Assembly: GCA_012521995.1 (NCBI GenBank)
Contig: JAAYLH010000060.1
Coordinates: 1 to 64,000, forward strand
DNA: 64,000 bases
Direction of reading: 5' to 3'
From: Bacteroidales bacterium
GTDB lineage: Bacteria; Bacteroidota; Bacteroidia; Bacteroidales; UBA7960
Shown here: piece after piece, positions 9,358-19,254 of the stretch
Layout of the letters: the number at the start of each line of letters is the position of its first letter
How positions within the stretch are numbered: position 1 is the first letter of the stretch
Made by a program: the position numbers and the translations under genes
Notes under the pieces: generated by a model
The model's input: only the letters and a program-made list of their open reading frames with translations
What the model was told of the DNA's origin: nothing
The model's database searches: none

Positions 9358-11853
9358 ATGCCTGCCTATAAGCTTTCGAGATTTTGTGAGATGGCCGGGG
9401 GAGCGTGTCATGGAGCTCCTCTGAATGGGTTTGAGGTCAGGCATTTGCTCACCGACAGCCGCAGGCTTCTTTCGCCGGCTTCCACGGTTTTCGTGGCTAT
9501 TGTTACTGCAAAAAACGACGGGCATCAATACGTGGAGGCCCTGTTTGAGCGCGGGGTAAGGTGCTTTATGGTGTCGCGTCTGCCTGACAGGGAATCCCCA
9601 ATGCTGAGGGAGGCAGCCTTTATCGTGGTGAATGACACCCTGGCTGCCCTTCAGCAGGTGGCAGCCGCCCACAGAGCTGCTGTTTCCCTGCCTGTGGTTG
9701 CCATTACCGGGAGTAACGGGAAGACCATTGTAAAGGAGTGGCTTTTCCAGCTGCTTTCCGAAAAAATGCCCGTGGTGCGCAATCCCCGCAGTTATAACTC
9801 ACAGTTGGGGGTTCCCCTGTCGTTATGGCAAATTGAGGAGGAACATCGCCTGGGAATCTTTGAGGCAGGCATTTCCCAGGCCGGGGAAATGGAAAAGCTG
9901 GAGCGGATGATTGTCCCACAATTCGGCATCTTCACCAATATCGGGCCTGCGCACGATGAGGGTTTTCCCAACAGGGAAAGCAAGATTCGTGAAAAACTCA
10001 GGCTCTTTGTGCATGCCGAATCATTGATTTATTGTCGTGACCATACCGAGCTCGACCACAATATACGTAAATGGCAGGCCCTGCACCCTGGCGTTGCTTT
10101 ATTTACCTGGTCGCATAAGCCAGGTGCCGATATACAGGTAATTTCCCTGAGGCACAGGGAAAATCAAACTCATATACAGATGGATTTCAGGGGTGTCTCC
10201 TTCGATTTCCTGATTCCTTTCACCGATCACGCCTCAATTGAAAATGTTATGCACTGCATGGCTTTCCTTTGCCATAGGGGTTACAGCAATGGCTGGATTC
10301 GTGAGAAGATGGTGCAGCTGCAACCTGTGGCCATGCGTATGGAGATGAAGGAAGGGATCAACGATTGCCTGGTGATCAACGACAGCTACAACAATGACCT
10401 CTACTCACTGATGATTGCCCTCGATTTCCTGAACAGCCAGACGCGGTTGCCGCGAAAAACGCTGATTCTTTCAGATATTCTGCAAACAGGCATGCCTGCT
10501 AAAGCCTTATACGCCGAAGTGGCTGCCATGCTAAAGGCTAAAGGGGTGGGGCGGTTCATAGGCATTGGACAGGGGATGATGTCAAACCGTAAATGCTTTG
10601 ATGAGGAGTCACGTTTTTTCCAGACTACCGAAGAATTCTTGCATCTCGTTGATGTTTCGGAGTTCAGCCATGAGGCCATACTTCTGAAAGGGGCCAGGGT
10701 GTTTGGGTTTGAACGAATCAGCAATTTGTTGCAACAAAAGGATCATCAGACCATCCTTGAGGTGAATCTGGATGCCCTGGTCCACAACCTCAATGTTTTT
10801 CGTTCCTTCCTGAGGCCCAAAGTGAAGGTGATGGCCATGGTGAAAGCCTTCTCCTATGGCAGTGGCAGCGTGGAGGTGGCAGGCGTGCTGCAGTATTACC
10901 ATACCGATTACCTGGCTGTGGCTTATGCCGATGAAGGTAAGGATCTTCGTAAAGGGGGCATTCATATCCCCATCGTGGTGATGAATCCCGAAGTGCATAA
11001 CTTTGGAGTGCTGCACCAGTATCGCCTCGAACCTGAGGTATACAGTCTGAAATTATTCTGGAAACTGGCCGAGGCCACACGATCCTTTGATGGCATAGGT
11101 GTTGGAACCCCTTTCCATATCCACCTGAAAATGGATACGGGCATGCATAGGCTCGGGTTTATGCCCGAAGAGCTTGAGGAACTGATTGCAGGGCTGAAAA
11201 ACAATCCACAAATCCGGGTAGCCTCGGTATTTTCACACCTTGCCGCCAGCGATGATGTATTTCACGACGATTTTTCGCGGCAGCAGATACAGGTATTTGA
11301 GGGCATGAGCCAAAAGATCAGGGAAGGGCTTGGCTATGATTTCCAGAAGCATATCAGCAATTCCGCTGCCATTACCCGTTTTCCCGATGCACAGTATGAC
11401 ATGGTTCGATTGGGGATTGGCCTGTATGGGGTTTCTGCTGAACCCGCATTGCAGGGCCTGCTAAATCATGTGAGCACATTTCGCTCGCTGGTGTCACAGG
11501 TGAAACGCATCCCTGCCGGGGAAAGTATCGGTTATAACCGTGCTGCCAGGTCAAGCGAAGAAATGGAGATCGCCATTGTGCCCGTTGGATATGCTGATGG
11601 GCTAAACCGCAAGCTGAGCAATGGTGCAGGACACCTTATGGTCAAAGGGCAAAAGGTGCCTATTGTGGGTAATATCAGCATGGATATGTGTACCATTGAT
11701 GTCAGCGGTTTGAATGTTCAGGAAGGGGATGAGGTCATTATTTTTGGAGCCGGTTTGCCCGTTACTGAAATGGCCCGCGCTTTGAATACCATCCCCTATG
11801 AAGTGCTGACTTCTATTTCTCAAAGGGTTAAGCGGGTTTATTTTCAAGAGTAA
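9358..11853 (+). CDS. Bifunctional UDP-N-acetylmuramoyl-tripeptide:D-alanyl-D-alanine ligase / alanine racemase (MurF-Alr fusion)
   Basis: N-terminal Mur ligase (VVAITGSNGKTIVKEWL, RNPRSYNSQLGVPLSL, INDSYNNDLYSL); C-terminal alanine racemase (EVNLDALVHNLNVFRSFL, MAMVKAFSYGSGSVEVA, SNSAAITRFPDAQYDMVRLGIGLYG, VPVGYADGL). Confidence 0.95.
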   Translation: MPAYKLSRFCEMAGGACHGAPLNGFEVRHLLTDSRRLLSPASTVFVAIVTAKNDGHQYVEALFERGVRCFMVSRLPDRESPMLREAAFIVVNDTLAALQQVAAAHRAAVSLPVVAITGSNGKTIVKEWLFQLLSEKMPVVRNPRSYNSQLGVPLSLWQIEEEHRLGIFEAGISQAGEMEKLERMIVPQFGIFTNIGPAHDEGFPNRESKIREKLRLFVHAESLIYCRDHTELDHNIRKWQALHPGVALFTWSHKPGADIQVISLRHRENQTHIQMDFRGVSFDFLIPFTDHASIENVMHCMAFLCHRGYSNGWIREKMVQLQPVAMRMEMKEGINDCLVINDSYNNDLYSLMIALDFLNSQTRLPRKTLILSDILQTGMPAKALYAEVAAMLKAKGVGRFIGIGQGMMSNRKCFDEESRFFQTTEEFLHLVDVSEFSHEAILLKGARVFGFERISNLLQQKDHQTILEVNLDALVHNLNVFRSFLRPKVKVMAMVKAFSYGSGSVEVAGVLQYYHTDYLAVAYADEGKDLRKGGIHIPIVVMNPEVHNFGVLHQYRLEPEVYSLKLFWKLAEATRSFDGIGVGTPFHIHLKMDTGMHRLGFMPEELEELIAGLKNNPQIRVASVFSHLAASDDVFHDDFSRQQIQVFEGMSQKIREGLGYDFQKHISNSAAITRFPDAQYDMVRLGIGLYGVSAEPALQGLLNHVSTFRSLVSQVKRIPAGESIGYNRAARSSEEMEIAIVPVGYADGLNRKLSNGAGHLMVKGQKVPIVGNISMDMCTIDVSGLNVQEGDEVIIFGAGLPVTEMARALNTIPYEVLTSISQRVKRVYFQE

Positions 11854-11856
11854 CCC

Positions 11857-12432
11857 TTACCCCAACACCCAGTTCTTCAGGATCTGTCTTCCCACCTTGG
11901 TCAATACGCTCTCGGGGTGAAACTGGACCCCATGCACATCCAGGGTTTTGTGTTGCAAGCCCATGATGTTGCCCGAGGGATCTATTGCAGTGATCTCCAG
12001 GCAATGGGGGAAGCTTTTCTTGTCGGGAACCCACGAATGATAGCGCCCCGTTTCAAAAAGTTCAGGGCAATTACTGAAAAGCAGGGCATCGGTTTTTACC
12101 ACACGGGTGGGGATGGCCACCCCGTGAAGCACCTCATCCAGGTTTTTCAGCTTACCGCCAAACACCTCGGTAATGGCCTGATGCCCCAGGCAAACCCCGA
12201 GAATACTCTTCTTGTCAGCATATCTGCGGATCAATTCAGTGATAATGCCCGCTTCTTCAGGTAAGCCTGGTCCGGGTGAGATAATGATTTTATTGTAGGC
12301 ACCCACTGCATCCAAAGAAATCTGATCGTTGCGGAAAACCTCAAGGATATCTTTATTCCCAAGGAGGTCCTCCACGATGTGAAAAAGGTTGTAGGTGAAG
12401 GAGTCGTAATTGTCGAGGATCAGGATTTTCAT
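11857..12432 (-). CDS. Glutamine amidotransferase, anthranilate/aminodeoxychorismate synthase component II
   Basis: ILILDNYDSFTYNLFHIVEDL, ISPGPGLPEEAGI, GVCLGHQAI nucleophile motif, GVQFHPESVLT. Confidence 0.92.
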   Translation of the reverse strand: MKILILDNYDSFTYNLFHIVEDLLGNKDILEVFRNDQISLDAVGAYNKIIISPGPGLPEEAGIITELIRRYADKKSILGVCLGHQAITEVFGGKLKNLDEVLHGVAIPTRVVKTDALLFSNCPELFETGRYHSWVPDKKSFPHCLEITAIDPSGNIMGLQHKTLDVHGVQFHPESVLTKVGRQILKNWVLG

Positions 12433-12650
12433 TCGGGGCTAATGTGGGTGGCTTTAGCTGTTTCATGCAAAGATCGTAATTTATTTAACGCGGAATTTGT
12501 GATAAATGGCTTAGCGAACTATGCGTTTTTATCCTTCGCTTTTTTTTCGGAAACTTGTTCCACTGCTTACAAAAAATAATTGCAAAATGCTTCCCTGAAA
12601 TAATTTCTTAAATTTGCCCATTCACAAATCACATCTAAAAAACAATCATA

Positions 12651-13028
12651 ATGAAAAAAATTATCAATACCCCCGATGCTCCAAAACCCATAGGCCCTTA
12701 CAACCAGGCTGTTATGGCAAATGATACCTTGTATATATCGGGCCAGATTGGCATTGACCCAGCTGCAGGCAAAATGGTTGAAGGCGACGTTGTAGTTCAG
12801 GCCAAGCAAGTGATGAAAAACCTTGAGAACATTCTGAAGGCTGCCGGAATGGACTTTTCCAATGTGGTGAAAACCTCCATTTTTCTAAAGGACATGCACG
12901 ACTTTCCCAAGGTGAATGAGGTCTATGGCGGCTGCTTCAAATCTGATCCCCCTGCACGGGAGACCGTTCAGGTAGGAGCCCTCCCGCTTTTTGTGGATGT
13001 GGAAATCAGTCTTATCGCCGTGAAATAG
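12651..13028 (+). CDS. ridA: RidA family reactive intermediate/imine deaminase
   Basis: DAPKPIGPYNQAVMANDTLYISGQIGIDP, VVKTSIFLKDMHDFPKVNEVYGGCFKSDPPARETVQV. Confidence 0.94.
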   Translation: MKKIINTPDAPKPIGPYNQAVMANDTLYISGQIGIDPAAGKMVEGDVVVQAKQVMKNLENILKAAGMDFSNVVKTSIFLKDMHDFPKVNEVYGGCFKSDPPARETVQVGALPLFVDVEISLIAVK

Positions 13029-13050
13029 CGTTATCCGTTTATTGGAACTT

Positions 13051-13075
13051 AAGGGGCCTGCGGGCCCCTTTTTCT
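13051..13075 (+). terminator. Rho-independent terminator after ridA
   Basis: AAGGGGCC (13051-13058) tgcg GGCCCCTT (13063-13070) followed by TTTCTTT. Confidence 0.85.
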
Positions 13076-13290
13076 TTGAGAAATAGTTTTGATCTCCTTT
13101 GCCTAAAAGGGTTCCATCCTGCCTTTCCCGGTGTTTTCCGTCTTAGGGTTATATGAATTATTGGATATTAGGTTTAACCTATTAATATATGAATTCATAT
13201 TGATAACTTAATACATATATCTTGCATTTAATTCTTTTTGTTTCTTTGTAAAAAGATGTATTTTTAATAACCGAAAAAACACTTGGGATT

Positions 13291-14832
13291 ATGTTGGTCA
13301 AAACATTCGGAAGTGCCGTTCACGGAGTGAGTGCAACCACCATCACCGTGGAGGTGGACGTTGGTCAGGGGGTGAATTTTTTCATGGTGGGCCTGCCCGA
13401 CAGCGCTGTAAAGGAAAGCCACCAGCGCATTGAAACCGCCCTGAAGCACCAGGGGCTAAAAATTCCGGGGAAACGAATTGTGGTTAACATGGCACCTGCC
13501 GACATCCGCAAGGAGGGCTCGGCCTACGACCTGACCATTGCCATCGGTATCCTGGCTGCCAGTGGTCAGATCAGCGCCGAGAAAGTAGGCGAATACGTCA
13601 TCATGGGTGAACTGTCACTCGATGGCAGTCTGCAGCCCATCAAGGGGGCCCTTCCCATTGCCATCAAAGCCAGGGAGGAAGGTTTTCGTGGTTTTATCCT
13701 CCCCGAGAACAATAGCCGCGAGGCTGCAGTGGTGAATAACCTGGATGTGTATGGTGTAGAGAACATCAGGGAGGTGATTGATTTTTTCAATGGGGTGAAC
13801 CAGCTTGAGAAAACCGAGGTCAACACGCGTGAGGAGTTTTTTTCCAAGCTCAATGATTATGAGTTCGACTTCTCGGATGTCAAGGGCCAGGAAAACATCA
13901 AGCGGGCTTTTGAAGTGGCGGCGGCCGGGGGGCATAACCTGCTGATGATCGGCCCCCCTGGTTCAGGAAAGACCATGCTTGCCAAGCGTTTGCCCGGCAT
14001 TCTTCCGCCTCCTACGCTTAAGGAGGCCCTGGAGACCACCAAGATCCACAGTGTGGCAGGGAGGCTTGGAAAGAACGCCTCCCTGCTGTCTGTCAGGCCT
14101 TTCAGGGCGCCTCACCATACCATTTCAGATGTTGCTCTCGTAGGCGGAGGATCTTTTCCCCAACCGGGCGAAATCAGCCTGGCCCATAACGGCGTTTTGT
14201 TTCTGGATGAGTTGCCCGAGTTTAAGCGCACTGTTCTGGAGGTTTTACGCCAACCTCTTGAGGATCGGGTGATGACCGTTAGCCGCGCCAAATTCAGTGT
14301 TCAATATCCTGCGAGTTTTATGCTCGTGGCATCGATGAACCCCTGTCCCTGTGGTTATTATAACCATCCCGAGAAGGACTGCGTTTGCCCGCCGGGGATG
14401 GTACAGAAATACCTGAACCGCATCTCAGGGCCCTTACTCGACCGCATTGACATCCACGTGGAAGTCACCCCTGTTCCTTTTAAGGAACTGAGTGAACTAA
14501 AACCTGCCGAGAAAAGTGCCCTGATCCGCGATCGGGTGATCCAGGCCCGCGAGGTCCAGGCCGAACGTTATAAGGCGTGTGATGGCATTTATTGCAATGC
14601 TCAGATCAACACCAAGCTGTTACGTGAATTTTGCCAGATCGACAATGCAGGGGGCCTGCTACTGAAAACCGCCATGGAGAAACTGGACCTGTCGGCACGT
14701 GCCTACGACCGTATTTTGAAAGTTTCACGAACCATTGCCGACCTCGACGGAAAGCCTGCTATCCTTCCTGAACACCTGGCAGAAGCCATTCATTATCGCA
14801 GTCTCGACAGGGAAACCTGGGGCGGGGGATGA
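13291..14832 (+). CDS. YifB/ComM family Mg-chelatase-like AAA+ ATPase
   Basis: KTFGSAVHGVSATTITVEVDVGQGVNFFMVGLPDSAVKESHQRIETAL; Walker A MIGPPGSGKTMLAKRLPGILPP; RPFRAPHHTISDVALVGGG; ASMNPCPCGYYNHPEKDC. Confidence 0.95.
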   Translation: MLVKTFGSAVHGVSATTITVEVDVGQGVNFFMVGLPDSAVKESHQRIETALKHQGLKIPGKRIVVNMAPADIRKEGSAYDLTIAIGILAASGQISAEKVGEYVIMGELSLDGSLQPIKGALPIAIKAREEGFRGFILPENNSREAAVVNNLDVYGVENIREVIDFFNGVNQLEKTEVNTREEFFSKLNDYEFDFSDVKGQENIKRAFEVAAAGGHNLLMIGPPGSGKTMLAKRLPGILPPPTLKEALETTKIHSVAGRLGKNASLLSVRPFRAPHHTISDVALVGGGSFPQPGEISLAHNGVLFLDELPEFKRTVLEVLRQPLEDRVMTVSRAKFSVQYPASFMLVASMNPCPCGYYNHPEKDCVCPPGMVQKYLNRISGPLLDRIDIHVEVTPVPFKELSELKPAEKSALIRDRVIQAREVQAERYKACDGIYCNAQINTKLLREFCQIDNAGGLLLKTAMEKLDLSARAYDRILKVSRTIADLDGKPAILPEHLAEAIHYRSLDRETWGGG

Positions 14833-14849
14833 TTTAACGACCTGCAGCC

Positions 14850-15182
14850 TCAGTCGGCATTGCGGCGGGTATAAGTCCAAACATTAAAAAAGCTTCCGTC
14901 CGTGGTTTTTACAGTTAACTTTTCCCGCTGGTAAACAACGGGGACCTCTTCCCAGCGGTCAGCTTGCTCAAGCTGTTCGGTATTCAAGTGAAGGATCATA
15001 CCCTCGACGGTTTTGCCCTCTGAGGGCTTAATGTAAGGATATTCCTTGTTTTTAATCAATACCCAGTCCTTTAGGATGGCCTTCGAAAATACAGGGGGTT
15101 GCTTCCCAAAAAGGTCTTTCTGGGTTTGCCGCTTTTTGAGTGACCCGTAGACAAACACTTTGTGGATTACCATAGAGATCAA
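14850..15182 (-). CDS. Gamma-glutamylcyclotransferase (AIG2-like) family protein
   Basis: KVFVYGSLKKRQTQKDLFG motif and short AIG2-like length. Confidence 0.8.
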   Translation of the reverse strand: MISMVIHKVFVYGSLKKRQTQKDLFGKQPPVFSKAILKDWVLIKNKEYPYIKPSEGKTVEGMILHLNTEQLEQADRWEEVPVVYQREKLTVKTTDGSFFNVWTYTRRNAD

Positions 15183-15480
15183 GGCTTTGAACAGGATAAG
15201 ACAGATTGCCCCTAAAGTTAAACAAATTTTTATACCTGTCCCTTTACAGATGGCTTATTATTGCAGCATTTTCAGGCGGAAGCATAATATTTTTAGCGTT
15301 CATTGCCCCTTTCTAAGGCGCTTTTCCCTGTTTCGCCCTGCAAAATCAAATCAAAAAATTTGCATTAATACTTGTTTTCAAATCGCCTGAAAGCGGTAAA
15401 AAATAACGTTTGCTAATGGCTAATTTCTTATTTTTGCTAATCTATTGACCGTTGAACGTTAAACCAAATAAAAACATATT

Positions 15481-16680
15481 ATGAGCAAAGTATTGATCAT
15501 AGGAGCAGGCGGGGTAGGAAGCGTGGTTACCCGCAAATGTGCTGCCGTACCCGAAGTGTTCACAGATATTATGCTTGCCAGCCGCACCCTGGAAAAATGT
15601 GATCAAATCGCCCGCGATATTGGAGGCGACCGTGTTAAGACAGCACAGGTGGATGCTGACAACGTGCCTGAATTGGTGGAGCTTATCAACAAGTTCAAGC
15701 CCGATATGGTGATCAATGTGGCTTTGCCCTACCAGGACCTTACCATTATGGAGGCCTGCCTGGAAACCAAAACCCACTACCTCGACACCGCCAACTATGA
15801 GCCTAAGGATGTGGCCAAATTTGAATATAGCTGGCAGTGGGCTTACCACGAACGCTTTAAGGATGCAGGGCTGCTGGCCATCCTCGGCTGTGGATTCGAC
15901 CCTGGAGTTACAGGCGTTTTTACTGCATACGCTGCTAAGCACTACTTCGATGAGATACATTACCTGGATATTGTTGACTGCAATGCCGGTGACCACGGCA
16001 AAGCATTTGCCACCAACTTCAATCCAGAGATCAACATCCGTGAGATCACTCAGAATGGCCGTTACTGGGAAAACGGCAAATGGGTGGAGACTGAACCCCT
16101 TGAAATCAATAAGCCCATCGAATATCCGGGGATAGGTCCCCGCGACTCCTACCTGCTTTTCCACGAAGAACTTGAATCACTGGTAAAGCATTTCCCCACC
16201 ATTAAGCGAGCACGCTTCTGGATGACCTTTGGAAAGCAATACATCAATTATCTCAATGTGCTTCAGGATGTTGGAATGACCAGCATCAAGCCGATCAACT
16301 TCAAGGGGCTGGATATTGTCCCCCTTGAATTCCTGAAGGCTGTGTTGCCCGAGCCGGCTTCCCTGGGTGAAGGGTATAAGGGTCAGACCTCCATCGGATG
16401 CCAGATCCGCGGCATTAAGGATGGCAAGGAGCGCACCTATTACGTATGGAATAATACTGAGCACGCCTCAGCTTATCGCGATGTAAAAGCCCAGGGCATC
16501 AGTTACACCACGGGAGTGCCTGCAATGATTGGCGCCATGATGGCTCTTACAGGAAAATGGGCAGGCAAAGGGGTCTTCAATGTCGAACAATTCAACCCCG
16601 ACCCATTCATGGAAGCCCTGCCCAAGTATGGTCTTCCCTGGCACGAGCAGATAGACCAAGCTTTACCAGTTGAAAAATAA
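15481..16680 (+). CDS. Saccharopine dehydrogenase family, carboxy(nor)spermidine dehydrogenase
   Basis: SKVLIIGAGGVGSVVTRKCAAVPEVFTDIMLASRT; LDTANYEPKD; GCGFDPGVTGVFTAYAAKHYFDEIHYLDIVDCNAGDHG; followed by a carboxynorspermidine decarboxylase. Confidence 0.9.
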   Translation: MSKVLIIGAGGVGSVVTRKCAAVPEVFTDIMLASRTLEKCDQIARDIGGDRVKTAQVDADNVPELVELINKFKPDMVINVALPYQDLTIMEACLETKTHYLDTANYEPKDVAKFEYSWQWAYHERFKDAGLLAILGCGFDPGVTGVFTAYAAKHYFDEIHYLDIVDCNAGDHGKAFATNFNPEINIREITQNGRYWENGKWVETEPLEINKPIEYPGIGPRDSYLLFHEELESLVKHFPTIKRARFWMTFGKQYINYLNVLQDVGMTSIKPINFKGLDIVPLEFLKAVLPEPASLGEGYKGQTSIGCQIRGIKDGKERTYYVWNNTEHASAYRDVKAQGISYTTGVPAMIGAMMALTGKWAGKGVFNVEQFNPDPFMEALPKYGLPWHEQIDQALPVEK

Positions 16681-16745
16681 TGGAAAAGGTTTAGTAACAG
16701 GAGTTAACATCGAAGCCCGAACTCCTAACCTCGAACTTTTTATCG

Positions 16746-17897
16746 ATGAGCATAAACTTCAACCAGATCCCCTCGCCCTGCTATGTGCTCGACGAGACTT
16801 TGCTTAGGATAAACCTGGAAATACTCAGCCTGGTGCAGGAAGAGGCAGGGGTGGATATTATCTGCGCCCTGAAAGGTTATTCAATGTGGAGCACTTTTCC
16901 GCTGGTGGGGCAATACCTCAGGGGTGCCACCGCCAGTTCACTCCACGAGGCACGGCTGATCTTTGAGGAAATGGGGGTGAAAGCCCATACTTATTGCCCC
17001 GTTTACAGGGATGATGAGTTTGAAGCCATCCTGCAGTACAGCAGTCACATCACCTTTAACTCCCTCAGCCAGTATGAAAGGTTCAGGGACAGGGTGAAGG
17101 CCTTTCCCGAGCCTGTGTCGATGGGCTTGCGCATCAACCCCGAATATTCGGAGGTGGAAACAGAGCTGTACAATCCCGCCATCCCCGGCTCCCGCCTGGG
17201 CATCACCATAGACCAGCTTGGCGACGCACTTCCTGAAGGCATTGAGGGACTGCACTTCCATGTATTGTGCGAGCACGACAGTTTTGTGCTTGAGCGCACC
17301 CTCGAAAAGGTGGAAGAAAAGTTCGCTCACTTAATCCGCCAGGCCAAATGGTTTAATTTGGGTGGCGGGCACCATATCACACGCAAGGATTATGATGTGA
17401 AGCACCTGGTGGCCCTGCTCATCAGGTTCCGCGCGCGCTATCCCAACCTTAGTAAAGTAATCCTCGAGCCGGGGGAAGCCGTAGGCTGGCAAACAGGATA
17501 CCTGGTGGCTTCGGTGCAGGATATCATTGAAAAACCTGATATGCGTATTGCCATGCTCGATGTCAGTTTTTCGGCCCATATGCCCGACTGTCTCGAGATG
17601 CCCTATAAGCCTCATGTGCTTGGCGCAACAGATGCCATAGAGGGTCAACCTGTCTACCGCCTGGGAGGCACTACCTGCCTGGCAGGCGACTATATGGGCA
17701 TGGGCGATTACAGCTTTGGCAATGAGCTGAAGCTGGGCGATAAGGTCGTTTTCGATGATATGATCCATTATACAATGGTCAAAACCACCTTCTTCAACGG
17801 GGTGAAACATCCCGCTATTGGGATTTGGCAGGACAAGGGCGAGTTTGTCCTCTTGCGTGAATTTAGTTACGAAGATTACAAGGGTAAGCTTTCCTGA
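16746..17897 (+). CDS. nspC: Carboxynorspermidine decarboxylase
   Basis: PSPCYVLDETLLRINLEIL, ALKGYSMWSTFPLV, GLRINPEYSEVETELYNPAIPGSRLGI, WFNLGGGHHITRKDYD, ILEPGEAVGW. Confidence 0.92.
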   Translation: MSINFNQIPSPCYVLDETLLRINLEILSLVQEEAGVDIICALKGYSMWSTFPLVGQYLRGATASSLHEARLIFEEMGVKAHTYCPVYRDDEFEAILQYSSHITFNSLSQYERFRDRVKAFPEPVSMGLRINPEYSEVETELYNPAIPGSRLGITIDQLGDALPEGIEGLHFHVLCEHDSFVLERTLEKVEEKFAHLIRQAKWFNLGGGHHITRKDYDVKHLVALLIRFRARYPNLSKVILEPGEAVGWQTGYLVASVQDIIEKPDMRIAMLDVSFSAHMPDCLEMPYKPHVLGATDAIEGQPVYRLGGTTCLAGDYMGMGDYSFGNELKLGDKVVFDDMIHYTMVKTTFFNGVKHPAIGIWQDKGEFVLLREFSYEDYKGKLS

Positions 17898-17900
17898 GCC

Positions 17901-18806
17901 TTAAGCCTCAGTCAGGCCACAGGCAGCAATAAGCTTTAAAGCCTCAGCGGGCGTTTCTTTCTTAAGAAGCGCCCGTATTTTTCTATGGATGGCCTCGCTA
18001 CGGGCTGCCTGTTTCACAGGCAATGCAATAAGGAACCCGGCCACTGCCTCTTCCTTCATATAAGCCTCCACCTCTTCCTTCCCAGGCCATTGGGTTTGTC
18101 CTGCAAGTATGGCCAGTTCCTGCCCGCTCAGAATCCTGCTGGTTCTGATTGACTCAGGCAGGCCATCCATTCCTAAAGCCTGGCTGCTGCGGGGTTGTAC
18201 GATTTCAAAGATGCAGTCTCCCTGTACCCGGGTATAATAATAGTTGCCAAGGCGGCCTATGAGGTCTAGCTGATAGGGGTCGATTTTGTGGTCAGAATCG
18301 ATAATCCGCTCGTCGAAGTGCATCACAATTACCTCTGCAATCACCAGGTTGGCAGCCCCTGGCTGTTCGCCCAGTGTCTTGATTTCAAGTAACCTGCATT
18401 CGAATTGTGCGAGACTCTCTTTCACCCTGAAGGGTTTGACCTGTTGGGAAGCCAGCGGACTAAAGCCTGCCTTCACGAATTCGTTGATTCCGTGTTCATA
18501 GTCAAGTCCTGCCAGAGTCATCTGACGGGCCATGGCGAAGGTGATCATGTTGATGACCAGCTCTCCCGTCTCACGGACATTCTGAAGCGTGTCTTTGGGT
18601 TTGCCCTCGCGCAGCCTGCTGTTGGCCGAAAAGATAAGAACCGGGGGCGTGCTGCTAAAGATGTTAAAGAAACTGTACGGGGCCAGGTTCGGCCTGCCTT
18701 CCTTGTCCAGCGTGCTGACGAAAGCAATGGGCCTGGGCCCAATGGCACCCAGCAAAAACTGCGATCGCTGGCGGGCATCCAGCTCTTTGGGAATAAAGGT
18801 TTTCAT
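17901..18806 (-). CDS. Flavin reductase family (FMN-binding split barrel) protein
   Basis: LLGAIGPRPIAFVSTLDKEGRPNLAPYSFFNIFSSTPPVLIFSA, KDTLQNVRETGELVINMI. Confidence 0.88.
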   Translation of the reverse strand: MKTFIPKELDARQRSQFLLGAIGPRPIAFVSTLDKEGRPNLAPYSFFNIFSSTPPVLIFSANSRLREGKPKDTLQNVRETGELVINMITFAMARQMTLAGLDYEHGINEFVKAGFSPLASQQVKPFRVKESLAQFECRLLEIKTLGEQPGAANLVIAEVIVMHFDERIIDSDHKIDPYQLDLIGRLGNYYYTRVQGDCIFEIVQPRSSQALGMDGLPESIRTSRILSGQELAILAGQTQWPGKEEVEAYMKEEAVAGFLIALPVKQAARSEAIHRKIRALLKKETPAEALKLIAACGLTEA

Positions 18807-18889
18807 AGGATACAGACAGGAAAATGTCTCACCGCCGCTTACACTGGCAAACGGAAAGGATTATTAAATAGAATTGAAGACGGGTGTTC

Positions 18890-19150
18890 TTATTCTTCCG
18901 AGTATTTCACTCGGCCGGAGTGTTTTTTCTCTTCCATGGCTTTGCGCGAATGCCGCAGGTAACTCCAAAACCAACCCGAAAAGAAGCCAAGGGCAAAAAT
19001 GACCAGAAACACAATGAACGATCTGCCCTCGACTTTAAGTCCTAAAACATTAATGTTTACGGGTTGCCAGTTTTGAGCAATAAAAACCACAAGCAAAATG
19101 GCAACAATTACATAAAGGATCATCAAAAAAACATTCGTGGTTTTCTTCAT
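18890..19150 (-). CDS. LapA family (DUF1049-like) small membrane protein
   Basis: Two TM helices, VVFIAQNWQPVNINVLGLKVEGRSFIVFLVIFALGFFSGWFWSYLR. Confidence 0.7.
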   Translation of the reverse strand: MKKTTNVFLMILYVIVAILLVVFIAQNWQPVNINVLGLKVEGRSFIVFLVIFALGFFSGWFWSYLRHSRKAMEEKKHSGRVKYSEE

Positions 19151-19254
19151 TTTCTTCTTCCTTTTGTTTTGTTTGAATTTGAAATACTATTTCAAAAATG
19201 GTACTGAAGGTTAATTAATCCTATTTTATTCAGGAACAGACTTTTTAGATTCGT

